A DNA stretch of 64,000 bases from Scytonema sp. UIC 10036 (GCF_009725235.1 NZ_WJFC01000009.1:1-64000), one strand, 5' to 3'. Counted from the first letter of the stretch, positions 1-8,543 are shown. The notes: generated from the sequence alone by a model not told the origin. Program-made: numbers and translations.

Positions 1-1840
1 GGGAGACACGGGGGACACGGGGGACAAGGAAGACACGGTAGAATTTTCTCCCTCATCCTCCTCATCGCCCAATCGCCAATCCCCAGTTCCCAGTCCCTCC
101 AACGACCTAGTCGTGACAGCTACAGATGTCAAAATAGAAGGTGCAACTGAAGAATTAGAACAAATTATTCGCAGTAAAATCAAAACTCAAGCGGGCGGTG
201 AAACAAGTCAAAATCAGCTACAGCAGGATGTTGCAGCTATTTTAGACACAGGTTTATTTATAAATGCTCGCGTTAATAGTAACACTACACCAACAGGTTT
301 AAACGTTGTCTATCAAGTTCAACCAACGATTGTGCGTTCCATTCAACTTTCTGGAGCTAAAGCACTAACTTATCAAGTGGCTTGGGAACGTTTCCAATCC
401 CAAGTAGGAACAGCTATCAGTCCCAATGGTTTGAAGGCAGTCGTAGAACAAATCAATAAATGGTATGCTGACAATGGTTATAAAATAGCAAGAGTCATAT
501 CAATAACCCCAACTCAAGATGGTATTCTGACTGTCAACGTTGGCGAAGGTGTTGTTGGTAGCGTTCAAATTCGCTTTGTTAACGACGAAGGCAAAGTCGT
601 TGATGACAAGGGTAACCCTGTAAGGGGACGTACCAAACAAGATTTCTTGCGCCAACAACTCAAACTGAAGTCGGGTCAACTCTTTCAAGAAAGTGTCGTC
701 AAGCAGGACTTACAGCAACTCTATAAAACGGGATTGTTTGAAAGTGTGAATGTTGCTTTAGAAGGTGATGCTACAAAACTTGATGTCATTTACCAACTCA
801 AGGAAGCAGGTGCTCGTTCTGTTAATGTAGGTGGTAATTACAGTGCTGACCAAGGGATAGTAGGTACGTTAACTTATAATGACCGAAATGTAGGTGGTAG
901 TAACGATACATTAGGTGTAAATGTTCAAGTTGGTCGTCGCGATATTCAGTTTGAATCTAAATTCTCCAGTCCCTACCGCGCTTCAAATCCAAACCGCTTG
1001 GGCTACAGCATAACTACCTTTCGCAAACGGGGACTTTCTGACACTTTTGATGGTGACGTTAAACTGGCTGATGGCGATCGCATTCGGGAAGGAAAGGTTG
1101 GAGCCAGTTTTAGTTTAACGAGACCAATTGATGATTGGGATACTTCCTTGGGTTTCAATTATACCCGTGTAAGTATTCGCGATCGCGAAGGTAACATCAC
1201 ACCCTTTGACGAACAGGGTAATCAACTGTCTTTTAGCGGTAGTGGTATTGATGATTTGGCTACCGTGTCTTTCACTGCTACCAAAGATTTCCGAGATAAC
1301 CCCTCAAATCCAACCAGCGGTTCCATACTGAAACTGAGTACCGAACAATCTGTTCCTATTGGAAACGGACAAATTTCTATGAATCGCATCAAAGCAAACT
1401 ACACTCAGTTTACGCCCTTTAAACTATTTGAATCTAAAAAACCGCAAGTGTTTGCCTTGAACTTGCAAGCAGGAACAGTGCTTGGCGATTTACCACCTTA
1501 TGAAACCTTTAACTTAGGCGGTCCCAATTCAGTACGGGGTTATGATGGTGGTGATATTGCTAGCGGTCGCACTTACGTCTTAGCTTCTGCAGAATATCGC
1601 TTCCCCATACCTGTCTTGGATGCATTAGGGGGTGTGGTATTTGCCGATTTTGCCTCCGATTTAGGTTCTGGAGATACTGTCTTAGATAATCCTGGCGGAG
1701 TTCGGGACAAACCAGGGACTGGTTTTGGTTATGGCGCTGGTTTGCGCTTCGATTCACCTTTGGGTTTGATTCGGGCTGACTTTGGTTTAAATGACCAAGG
1801 TGAAAGCAGATTGCACTTTGGTATCGGTCACCGCTTCTGA
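1..1840 (+). CDS. Omp85/BamA-family outer-membrane assembly protein, 5' truncated by window edge
   Basis: C-terminal 612 residues of a BamA/Omp85 (Toc75-like) protein that inserts beta-barrel proteins into the outer membrane. The frame is open to the first base of the window, so the GTG at 113 is internal and the real start lies outside. Visible order: a low-complexity Gly-Asp-Thr then Ser-Pro-rich linker (bases 2-110), three POTRA-like domains (starting near VVTATDVKIEGA, IVRSIQLSG and GSVQIRF), then a barrel from about base 810 with the GPNSVRGYDGG motif of the Omp85 barrel, ending in the C-terminal Phe of outer-membrane proteins. Oddity: the linker is made of sequence that looks like the dispersed intergenic repeats of these genomes. 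Family assignment is firm; paralog identity is not resolved. Confidence 0.93.
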   Translation, partial: GDTGDTGDKEDTVEFSPSSSSSPNRQSPVPSPSNDLVVTATDVKIEGATEELEQIIRSKIKTQAGGETSQNQLQQDVAAILDTGLFINARVNSNTTPTGLNVVYQVQPTIVRSIQLSGAKALTYQVAWERFQSQVGTAISPNGLKAVVEQINKWYADNGYKIARVISITPTQDGILTVNVGEGVVGSVQIRFVNDEGKVVDDKGNPVRGRTKQDFLRQQLKLKSGQLFQESVVKQDLQQLYKTGLFESVNVALEGDATKLDVIYQLKEAGARSVNVGGNYSADQGIVGTLTYNDRNVGGSNDTLGVNVQVGRRDIQFESKFSSPYRASNPNRLGYSITTFRKRGLSDTFDGDVKLADGDRIREGKVGASFSLTRPIDDWDTSLGFNYTRVSIRDREGNITPFDEQGNQLSFSGSGIDDLATVSFTATKDFRDNPSNPTSGSILKLSTEQSVPIGNGQISMNRIKANYTQFTPFKLFESKKPQVFALNLQAGTVLGDLPPYETFNLGGPNSVRGYDGGDIASGRTYVLASAEYRFPIPVLDALGGVVFADFASDLGSGDTVLDNPGGVRDKPGTGFGYGAGLRFDSPLGLIRADFGLNDQGESRLHFGIGHRF

Positions 1841-1872
1841 TTTTAGATTTTAGATTTTGGATTTTGGATTGA
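1841..1872. repeat. Short tandem heptads TTTTAGA/TTTTGGA
   Basis: Tandem 7-bp units directly after the Omp85 stop codon. The same heptad recurs at 8505-8535 (inverted), 24737-24792, 27490-27556 and near 49397-49414; this is the short tandemly repeated repetitive sequence type known from heterocystous cyanobacteria. Confidence 0.8.
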
Positions 1873-1901
1873 GAATTCTCTCGTTCCCAGTGACCGGAAT
1901 T

Positions 1902-1934
1902 GTAGGTTGGGTTGAGCGACAGCAAAACCCAACA
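1902..1934. repeat. Dispersed GTAGGTTGGGTT...AAACCCAACA element (variant copy)
   Basis: Inverted-repeat element with stem TTGGGTT/AACCCAA. Closely matching copies lie at 16922-16952, 24987-25017, 35536-35566, 51406-51436 and 63064-63094; this copy has a diverged loop. Confidence 0.85.
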
Positions 1935-1941
1935 ATTATCA

Positions 1942-1976
1942 ACAGTAGGGGCGCGGCGGCGCCGCGCCCCTACTGT
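1942..1976. repeat. Perfect GC-rich palindrome (16-bp arms, 3-nt loop)
   Basis: Left arm ACAGTAGGGGCGCGGC is exactly the reverse complement of the right arm. Degenerate relatives beginning AGTAGGGGCGC are at 34365-34393, 63009-63040 and 63183-63213, so this is a dispersed hairpin element, not a gene-specific terminator (no T-run). Confidence 0.85.
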
Positions 1977-3049
1977 GAACCCATTCTGAAAAAGAACAGT
2001 TCTTAGGCGTTCACAGTATAACTGAGCTGTAACCATCGCGATCGCACTTGATTAGGTGACGGTAACAAGAACCAATCCCTTGCCAGTCAGTGTATACTAA
2101 CGAAAGGTTATTTTTGGGTGCATACAGAAACCGATTCCTAGTTAGGTTTTATTATCTGGTAAAAATTAAAACATATGAGTCATCGCTCGGACTCGATATG
2201 ATAAAGTTCTAAGAGAAATTTAGTAAATTTTTGTGGTGAATTTTACATTATAAGCTTGCTGTTTAGCAGCATTACCCCTACCTAGATTATGCGTCCCCGC
2301 CTGGAAATCATTGAGACTTCCTTCGACAACCTGAGCAGTTAATGGCTTAGCCTACTGTCTGTAAACATAGCGAGCGTTATGCCAGCCACGGTTGTATTCG
2401 CAGTGAGCGCAATTGTGAAGGTAAATGCTGCTTCCAAAAAAATTCTCATTTATAGTTGACCAAATTGATTGAGCCATTTTGATGAAAGAAGTTTATGCTG
2501 AGAAATCGCACTTGAACAGAATTTCCTCCTAACAAGCGTAATGTGAGGCATAAGTATTATCGCCACGTATCTTTTGAGCACGCTCCGCCAGTATAGCCGA
2601 AGCAAGGGAGCGATCGCACCTTTGAATTGCTCATTTACTAATGGATGTTCACTTTTAAATTTTCAGAAATATAAGGCACATAATAATAATGATTAAATGT
2701 AGTTGTCAACTTAATGCTCGTATTTCCGATAATTTATATATCTGTGTTTGATTATTAGAAATCAAGTTTATGAATATATATTTTGCCATCTACTTAACAA
2801 AAAATTGGATGTGCGAAAGTACTTTGAAGAGCGATAATTACAAAGATTTGTTAAAAAGTAGCTAAGAACAGTTATTTTAAGGTTATAGACTGAGAGTGGA
2901 GCAAACTTCTTCTCCTGTAATTTATGAAATTGTAAAGTACTGCGGCGATCGCCAAAACCGGGCAAAGATTCTGAATATACCTGCCATCAGTGCCAATAAA
3001 TTGTAGCGGCGCTACCTTTACGCCTACTTGGAATGGTGTCGTTGTCATC

Positions 3050-3053
3050 GAGG
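3050..3053 (+). promoter_or_regulatory. Shine-Dalgarno GAGG deciding the start of the GMC oxidoreductase
   Basis: GAGG lies 6 nt before the ATG at 3060, favouring that start over the in-frame ATG at 3033, which has no such site. Confidence 0.6.
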
Positions 3054-3059
3054 AAAAAT

Positions 3060-4778
3060 ATGGATGAAGACAAGATTTACGACACGATCGTAGTAGGTTC
3101 TGGCAATGGTGCCTGTGGGTTTCTGAACTACTACCTCCAGGCTACTGCTAACAGAGCTATCCCCAAACGAGTGTTAGTTGTGGAGGAAGGAGACAGCTTC
3201 TTTGAAACCAGTGACATCTCTCACCAGAACCACTGGACTCAGTCCTACGGAGAGGGAAATATCTTCAAGCTCCATAATGCGCTTAATTTTGACGGAATTC
3301 CGATCCTATCGGGGCGAGCATGCACCATGGGTGGCGGCGGATCTATTAATTACACAATGATCCACGAGTCGTCTGAGTGGTTGAGTAAACATATTGGTAA
3401 GACCGCCACTTACTGGGATGAACTTAAAGCAGAATTAAACGCTAAGTTCAGGAGTCTAGACCTTCCTCTGGATCGATCGCCCGTCACGAAGCACGTTCTC
3501 CAGGTTGCCCAGAAAGCTGGCTTTCAGTGCAGCACTGAGGTATGCGGCACAGATAAAATCCGCAAAGTTCCCAATTATCCTGAGGGCGATGCCAAGCTAC
3601 TGCACATCTTTCCCACCCAGTTCGACCAATTTGGGCAACGCACGTATAGCGGTGTATCGCTGGTGGATTGGTTTGATAAGCAGGTGGAGCTTAAGACTCG
3701 ATGCAAAGTTGTGCAGCTTGAGTTTTCAGATGATTGCGGGGAAGGTGCGCGGTGCGTGGGGGTGTATGTGCGGAATCTCGACACAGGAAATACGGAGCGC
3801 GTGTCTCTAGAAGCCAACGATGGAAAGCTGATTCTCTGTGCAGGTGCTGCTACGCCACGGCTGTTGTTGCCCCATCAGAAGAAACTTCAAAATGACGAGA
3901 TTGGGAAGCAGGTCAGCGACCACATCTGTATGCCGCTCGGCATCTACCTACTGGACAAGAATATTAAAGTCACGTCCCGAGATTCTTATGTCCCTGTTTT
4001 TGCGACAACGGTAAGCCAACCCGAACAAGAGAGATGGGCAACAGTCTGCTGCTTTGATTTCTTTGCGGGAGAATTTAAGGAACTTTGGTTCTTCATCTCT
4101 CACTTGTATCTAACTTTCCTTCTGCCAAACTGGTTCAAGAAAGTCATGATTAAGATCCCGACTCTATTTTGGCTTACAAAGAATGTAGTTAGGATGTTGA
4201 TTCTATGGGTCAACCTAATAATTGATTTTTGCTGGGGCTTACACAACCTAAGTCGAGGCAACGTCTGGCATAACAAGCTAAATCTGGTCACTGCCATCGT
4301 CAAGTTCAACCCTGCCGTAGATGGTTACTACACAAGCGATGGTACTAGAATTGCATTGGGCTTCTTTAGCGAAGGGGAAGACTCAAACTCCAATCAAGAC
4401 AAAGAGATAGCCAAGAATGCAATTACGAACCAACTGGACTTTATCAGCTGCTTGGGAGAAAAGCCAAACTGGATCTTCAAGAGTCTCTTTCGTTTGTTCA
4501 CAAAGATTCCATATGAGAAGAACCAGGTTGAACGTTATGTGGATATATACAGTAAGAAGTTTTTGCTGTCAGAGCAGCACTTATCAGGGGGATGCTTATT
4601 CGGTAAAGCGATCGATCCGGGGATTGACAATCCAGCGAATACAGGCAAGCTGTATGGGTCAGCCAACGCCTATGTAGCAGACCTTTCTTCCGTCCCCTTG
4701 CCACGGATCAGTCCTCAAATGACAGCATACTTAATTGGCTTCCATGTTGCCAAAATGTTATGCACTGATAACAACTAA
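3060..4778 (+). CDS. GMC-type FAD oxidoreductase with internal hydrophobic insert
   Basis: A 572-residue flavoprotein of the GMC/cholesterol-oxidase type. The N-terminus has the FAD Rossmann motif (IVVGSGNGACG, residues about 8-18) followed by an acidic strand end (VVEEGD); a Gly-rich stretch TMGGGGSINYT matches the second FAD-contacting loop. The C-terminus has HLSGGCLFGKAIDPG and ADLSSVPLPRISPQMTAY, matching the HPxGGC and NPQLT blocks that carry the catalytic region in this family. Unusual: residues about 340-395 (bases 4080-4250) form two or three long hydrophobic, Trp/Phe/Leu-rich stretches in the middle of the protein, suggesting membrane association. Substrate unknown (alcohol or sterol-like by family). 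The next gene downstream is a 26-codon peptide. Confidence 0.8.
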   Translation: MDEDKIYDTIVVGSGNGACGFLNYYLQATANRAIPKRVLVVEEGDSFFETSDISHQNHWTQSYGEGNIFKLHNALNFDGIPILSGRACTMGGGGSINYTMIHESSEWLSKHIGKTATYWDELKAELNAKFRSLDLPLDRSPVTKHVLQVAQKAGFQCSTEVCGTDKIRKVPNYPEGDAKLLHIFPTQFDQFGQRTYSGVSLVDWFDKQVELKTRCKVVQLEFSDDCGEGARCVGVYVRNLDTGNTERVSLEANDGKLILCAGAATPRLLLPHQKKLQNDEIGKQVSDHICMPLGIYLLDKNIKVTSRDSYVPVFATTVSQPEQERWATVCCFDFFAGEFKELWFFISHLYLTFLLPNWFKKVMIKIPTLFWLTKNVVRMLILWVNLIIDFCWGLHNLSRGNVWHNKLNLVTAIVKFNPAVDGYYTSDGTRIALGFFSEGEDSNSNQDKEIAKNAITNQLDFISCLGEKPNWIFKSLFRLFTKIPYEKNQVERYVDIYSKKFLLSEQHLSGGCLFGKAIDPGIDNPANTGKLYGSANAYVADLSSVPLPRISPQMTAYLIGFHVAKMLCTDNN

Positions 4779-4901
4779 TCAAGGTACAGCGCCCAATCCA
4801 TCCAGCTTGCACAACTGGCACAACAAAAAGTGGCATCTCCACAAGTTCTTCATTTTATCGCTGTAATTTGAATAGTGTGAACTGCCAATGAGGAACTAAC
4901 A

Positions 4902-4982
4902 ATGAAAAACGTTTTTGATTTTATCTATCGCTTGATTGGTCTAGAAACTGAAGATTCATACTTAAACGATTCCTACAAGTAA
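4902..4982 (+). CDS. Candidate 26-residue peptide gene
   Basis: ATG with a good GAGG ribosome-binding site 9 nt upstream, then 26 codons and TAA. The product starts MKNVFDFIYRLIGLE and ends in an acidic, Tyr/Asn/Asp-rich tail. Half amphipathic-hydrophobic, half polar; no Cys. No family recognised. It lies 123 bp behind the GMC oxidoreductase on the same strand and is followed 180 bp later by a strong terminator hairpin, so the two genes may share a transcript. It could be a small membrane-associated protein or a peptide substrate; both are guesses. Confidence 0.45.
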   Translation: MKNVFDFIYRLIGLETEDSYLNDSYK

Positions 4983-5055
4983 TTCGCTGTTTGACGGATT
5001 CATTATATGTAATTTCTAAATTAAATCTAGCCAATTATAGCCTTTCTCAGTCTCA

Positions 5056-5122
5056 TGAGGTACACCCCCCTTTCATCCCCCCTTTATAAGGGGGGACAGA
5101 GGGGGGTAATTTTTGTACCTCA
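5056..5122. repeat. Large inverted repeat with C6/G6 tracts
   Basis: Arms TGAGGTAC and GTACCTCA enclose two runs of CCCCCC facing two runs of GGGGGG around the centre CTTTATAAG. Typical dispersed hairpin of filamentous cyanobacteria; no T-run follows. Confidence 0.8.
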
Positions 5123-5163
5123 CCAGGTTGAAATTTGCCGTAAATATTGTACTCTGGTGAGTG

Positions 5164-5191
5164 ATGCTCTGTATTTTGCAGAGCATTTTTT
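5164..5191 (+). terminator. Rho-independent terminator
   Basis: Stem ATGCTCTG/CAGAGCAT with a 7-nt loop followed by TTTTTT. Oriented to end the plus-strand transcript from the GMC oxidoreductase/26-residue peptide region, or a small RNA starting within 4983-5160. Confidence 0.75.
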
Positions 5192-5356
5192 ATACCGAGT
5201 TGCGATACCCACTTAAGTGGGTTGCCGAAGGCATCGCACTCTTCATTTAAATCTAAAATCGAGCGACCCTACCAATTATGTAGGGCTGCCACACACTCAC
5301 AAGCGATCGGGTTATTGGTGTTACCAATTATACGCAAGAGTTCTCATGGAGTTTGA

Positions 5357-5393
5357 GCGATCGCGCAGCGCAAGCTGTACCCAGCTTATCGCT
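5357..5393. repeat. 37-bp dispersed repeat containing HIP1, copy 1
   Basis: Starts with GCGATCGCG and contains CAAGCTGTACCCAGCTTATC; nearly identical to 54574-54610 about 49 kb away. Confidence 0.8.
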
Positions 5394-5504
5394 TCGGTCA
5401 AACGAGGATTGAATTTTTTGTAAAGAATTATTGTTATTGGCGTAAAACAGTATTCTTTAACTGAGAAATAAATAAAGGGACATTAATTAGCTTCATTATT
5501 GTCA

Positions 5505-5741
5505 ATGGATAGTAAAGAACGGCGTTTTCTGATATTTTTGTGCCTTTGTGGTTTAGCAGGAATGCTTGTTGGAGGTAGTTTTGCCTGGATAGAAAATAGT
5601 AAATGCAAAATGACATCGTTAGCCATACGATGCTCAACAACTGCATCTGTAGATCGAGTCATAAACGGTATGGCGACAGGATTAAGTGCTGGTATTGGAG
5701 CCTCCATAGCTATTGCAGTAGGTCAGAAGTTATTGGATTGA
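5505..5741 (+). CDS. Small two-segment membrane protein, unknown
   Basis: 78 residues from the ATG at 5505 (a TTG two codons earlier is less likely). Two hydrophobic segments, about residues 8-29 and 53-75, separated by a short loop with two Cys. Both helices are Gly/Ala-rich (GLAGMLVGGSFAW; GLSAGIGASIAIAVG), as in small glycine-zipper membrane proteins. The ribosome-binding site is weak. No family recognised; it could be a conserved hypothetical protein. Confidence 0.5.
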   Translation: MDSKERRFLIFLCLCGLAGMLVGGSFAWIENSKCKMTSLAIRCSTTASVDRVINGMATGLSAGIGASIAIAVGQKLLD

Positions 5742-5951
5742 CCGAATTATGAGTAGGGAGATAGCGACTTGACGTTGCCTCATTCATACAGATTGCAAGT
5801 CTATTAAAAATCCTTTACTGTTTTTTTCTTTACCAAGAAAAGCTTTAATCGCACCTACAGGCAAGCGATCGCTGTTACCACTCTTGCCATCAGCAACACG
5901 GGTAGGGGATTGGAAGATGTCAGATGTCATGTACGCATTGGGCTTTTGTGA

Positions 5952-6221
5952 GGGAAATCACACACTCTAGTTTTAACTGATGTTTCAATCAACCAGACAG
6001 AAGTGACGGTTGGAGTACAGATTTGTCCAACAGGCGATCGCTCTCATCTACCTAATGAAATTCAGGTTAGGCTGCTGGATGAAGCTGGAAATGAAGTGGG
6101 GAAAGCTAGTGCAAGTGTCACTCAGACAATTGAATTTGACTTTAACGGTCAATACAATGAAAGCTTCAGTGTAGAAATTACTTGTGGCGATCGAACAATT
6201 ACTGAAACTTTTGTAATTTAA
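5952..6221 (+). pseudogene. DUF1822 C-terminal remnant
   Basis: The frame is open from 5952 (just after a TGA at 5949) to the TAA ending at 6221 and reads like the C-terminal part of cyanobacterial DUF1822 proteins: a strand with EVTVGVQICPTG, then LPNEIQVRLLDEAG, ending CGDRTITETFVI. Full-length family members are several hundred residues, so the N-terminal part is missing. DUF1822 genes commonly precede CHASE2/CHAT genes, and the next 600 bp hold exactly such a remnant. A GTG at 6003 could in principle start a 72-residue product. Confidence 0.65.
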
Positions 6222-6236
6222 CCAGGGCGTTTCTAC

Positions 6237-6829
6237 ATGAGCAAACGAGTTGTTCTTAAACTAGATGGTAATCTCGAGCAGGGATTCCGCGTCACTTTGG
6301 AGATTGGCGAAGAGGGAAATGTCCATTTTAAAGAGGAAGCTGGACATTTGCCTCCAAGCCCAAAAATCATTCAATGTTTGGATGAGTGGCAAAAAAACTA
6401 TCGTCAACTTTCAGGAAATACTCGAATTACTTTGAATAATATTACTGTTCAGACAGGAGCGTTAAGCCAAAATGAAACTTGCCGGATGCTAGCAAAAGAA
6501 TTAGAAAAGCATTTGAAAACTTGGCTAGAATCTGATTTATTTTACCCAATAGATAGAACACTGCAGTTCCTTGCACGAAAAAAGTGAATCAGCTCCTAAA
6601 GAAGTTCCTCCCGAAAGGATAGGTATTGTTAATTTACCATTAGACAAAGACGATATAGCCCGCCGTTATTACTTATGGCATTGCATCTGGAATTTTATAC
6701 GGACTTTCCTTTGCCCTGTTACACTGGTCGGGCGTTTGGGTACCATTAGTTCCCTCTGTAATAGTTTTATTTATCACAGGTGTTAGTGCAACTTTATACA
6801 CTTTGCTGTCCAAACAAATACGGCAGTAA
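6237..6829 (+). pseudogene. Decayed CHAT-CHASE2 gene (three fragments in three frames)
   Basis: Frame 1 (6237-6587) encodes the usual N-terminus of cyanobacterial CHAT-CHASE2 proteins (MSKRVVLKLDGNLEQGFRVT, GHLPPSPKI, CLDEWQKNYRQL). A second frame (about 6590-6672) encodes a piece of the CHASE2 sensor (ERIGIVNLPLDKDDIARRYY). A third frame (6674-6829) encodes the C-terminal membrane helices (YGIASGILYGLSFALLHWSG ... LSKQIRQ). The whole CHAT protease and most of CHASE2 are gone, so at least two internal deletions occurred. The first fragment still has an intact ATG and stop, so a 116-residue stub could be made. Confidence 0.75.
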
Positions 6830-6866
6830 TATCACAGTCTATATTTGATGTGACACTGGTAAAATG

Positions 6867-6893
6867 AAAAAAGCCCCTCATTCAGAAGGGCAT
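6867..6893 (-). terminator. Rho-independent terminator for the DUF6888-DUF6887 operon
   Basis: On the minus strand: stem GCCC...GGGC with an 11-nt interior ending in a TTTTTT run, 50 bp after the stop codon of the DUF6887 gene. Confidence 0.7.
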
Positions 6894-6940
6894 CTTACAT
6901 CTTCAGTTAGAAACTGGTAGTCGTTTAGATTAGCCAGTTT

Positions 6941-7123
6941 TTAATCTTGTTGAAGTCGTTTAGGTAACTCCGTTTCAATTTCTTCAAAGTTTATTTTGAC
7001 TCGACCTGGTGCAATTCGCAACAAATCCATATAGCGATGAAACGCTTCTGTATCTTGTGGATTTTGTCTAACATACACCAGCAGTTCTTGTCGTGTCATT
7101 CCTTCAAAATTTGATTGAGTCAT
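6941..7123 (-). CDS. DUF6887-type small protein
   Basis: 60 residues with the MTRQELLVYVRQNPQDTEAF motif of the cyanobacterial DUF6887 family and a Pro-Gly-Arg-Val tail. GGAGG lies 8 nt before the ATG. It overlaps the 3' end of the upstream DUF6888 gene by 20 bp, indicating translational coupling. Such pairs are widespread in cyanobacteria and have toxin-antitoxin-like organisation, but the function is not established. A solo relative is at 54382-54570. Confidence 0.75.
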   Translation of the reverse strand: MTQSNFEGMTRQELLVYVRQNPQDTEAFHRYMDLLRIAPGRVKINFEEIETELPKRLQQD

Positions 7124-7292
7124 AAATTAGTCCTCCGTCAATGTCAATCTCAACTTCTATTGTGTCTCCTACTAATACGAATATACGTTTAGTTCTTTCA
7201 TCTAGTCGGGTCAGATTGATGGGTTTTAGTAAAGTACTGGCTTGAACGCATACTCTATACAGTGCTTTGACCTGATTTATTGTTGGTTCCAT
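7104..7292 (-). CDS. DUF6888-type small protein
   Basis: 62 residues with the family pattern QVKALYRVCVQAST, then INLTRLDERTKRIFVLVGD and a beta-rich acidic C-terminus. First gene of a two-gene minus-strand operon with the DUF6887 gene (20-bp overlap) and a terminator after it. Function unknown; the small, overlapping two-gene layout is what suggests a paired-function module. Confidence 0.7.
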   Translation of the reverse strand: MEPTINQVKALYRVCVQASTLLKPINLTRLDERTKRIFVLVGDTIEVEIDIDGGLIYDSIKF

Positions 7293-7622
7293 TTATTGGC
7301 TAATTAACTTAAGGAGTGATTTTACATCAAATTTGTTAAGATTGCTGATTATTTCTTGAAATTAGTAAGAATTTAGGTTTGGGGATATTGACAAGTGCGA
7401 TATGTGAGGCAGATTATCATAACAATTGTCTTTTATAGGGATTTTATGTTATCAAGTATGAAAATAAAGTTATCTACTACTTTAGTAACTATTGCCTACA
7501 GGGTAAGCGCATCTCAAACGCTTATTTTCATCCACCAAGCACCAGCTAATTGCTACAGAACAATCCAAAACAAACTGCATTAAAATCTTCGCCCCTCTTC
7601 TATCATGGAGCGGATTGACGTT
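7293..7622. other. Intergenic region, about 330 bp
   Basis: AT-rich. A 62-codon plus-strand frame (7395-7583) has a vaguely signal-like segment but no ribosome-binding site and is not called. Promoter space for the DUF6888 operon is expected near 7293-7350. Confidence 0.4.
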
Positions 7623-8258
7623 TTATCCATAGTCAAAAGCTTTTTGTAACCTATCTTTGGGCAGGCCATCTTCATATTCTCGTAGGGTATGTTTGCGGGT
7701 TGTGTAGTGGCGTAGCAAGTGTGCTGATAGTGCAGTTGCCATCGAATCTGCATAGAAGCTGTTTCCACTGCCTAGTTGTAGATCTGCTTGAAGTGCCAGA
7801 CAAATCTGATAGACTAAAAAATCGACTTTCTTCGGTTCAAACACAAGCTCAACACGATCCGGATCGATCGCTTCATGTGCAACTTGAGAAACAAATGCAG
7901 GCTCCAGATAAAAATGAGTATGCTCAATATCTTTATCCCAAGAAATTTTAGAACATAGATTTGCGGGAAATATTTCAATGCAGCCGTCTAAAGAATCGGT
8001 CGGATGATACTGCATTTTTAGTAAACGGTTTTCTTCTAATACAAACTCTACGTTTACTGTCCGATACGGTGCAATTGGAATGATGATGATATGTTGGAGG
8101 TTATAAAATTTAGGTAATTCCCAGGCTGGTTGGCGAAAATGTGCTGCATGAATATTGCTCCATCCCGAGTCATAACTTGTCCAAACAGCCGGATTTGGCA
8201 TCAGCGGTAAAGTTGCATCTTTCTGGAAATTATCGATAACCAAAGCCTGCTCTGACAT
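7623..8258 (-). pseudogene. AraC-type regulator lacking its DNA-binding domain
   Basis: 211 residues from an ATG with AGGAGA 7 nt upstream (8258); the longer frame to 8360 lacks such a site. The sequence follows the N-terminal sensor part of a cyanobacterial AraC-like family, through RHYTTRKHTLREYEDGLPKD, which normally runs straight into the two helix-turn-helix motifs; here the frame stops 10 residues later (KAFDYG). No HTH coding was found in the following sequence. It is either a dead gene or a sensor-only product. Confidence 0.65.
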
Positions 8259-8311
8259 CACTTTCTCCTGGTGCGAGTTGACTTGTTGCAAAAGTCTCAA
8301 AAATAAGTAAT

Positions 8312-8343
8312 TAACCGCAGATGCACGCTGATGGACGCTGATG
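8312..8343. repeat. Dispersed AACCGCAGATGCACGC element
   Basis: Repeated GCACGCTGATGGACGCTGATG units of the AACCGCAGA class found widely in filamentous cyanobacterial spacers; related GC-rich copies are at 22190-22262 and 63641-63742. Confidence 0.55.
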
Positions 8344-8504
8344 AGTTGATGGATGCACAATTGCGATCGCTCTTCAAGCGGCTCTGTTCAGGAATATTGT
8401 AAGAGAAGGTTTTTTGGGCGATCGCGTACAACCAAATTGCTAGCAAATTGATTCAAGAATGTGACAAATAGTTGGTTGAGATTCAATCTAAGCACGGTTG
8501 ACTC

Positions 8505-8535
8505 AATCCAAAATTCAAAATCTAAAATCCAAAAT
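8505..8535. repeat. Heptad repeat TCCAAAA/TCTAAAA (inverted orientation)
   Basis: Reverse-complement copies of the TTTTGGA/TTTTAGA heptad, immediately 3' of the small exported peptide gene. Confidence 0.7.
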
Positions 8536-8543
8536 GGTACAGA

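Larger units (their letters stand above)
1841..3049. other. Intergenic region, about 1.2 kb, repeat-rich
   Basis: No convincing coding sequence on either strand. It holds the heptad repeat, the GTAGGTTGGGTT element and the GC-rich palindrome listed separately, plus several HIP1 octamers (for example near 2610 and 2945). A 65-codon minus-strand frame at 2768-2965 has no ribosome-binding site or recognisable motif and is not called. Confidence 0.6.

Noticed and set aside
2768..2965. 65-codon minus-strand frame
   Set aside because: No Shine-Dalgarno, no motif, AT-rich composition typical of a spacer.
7395..7583. 62-codon plus-strand frame with a weak signal-like stretch
   Set aside because: No ribosome-binding site, no plausible mature domain; ends in low-information sequence.
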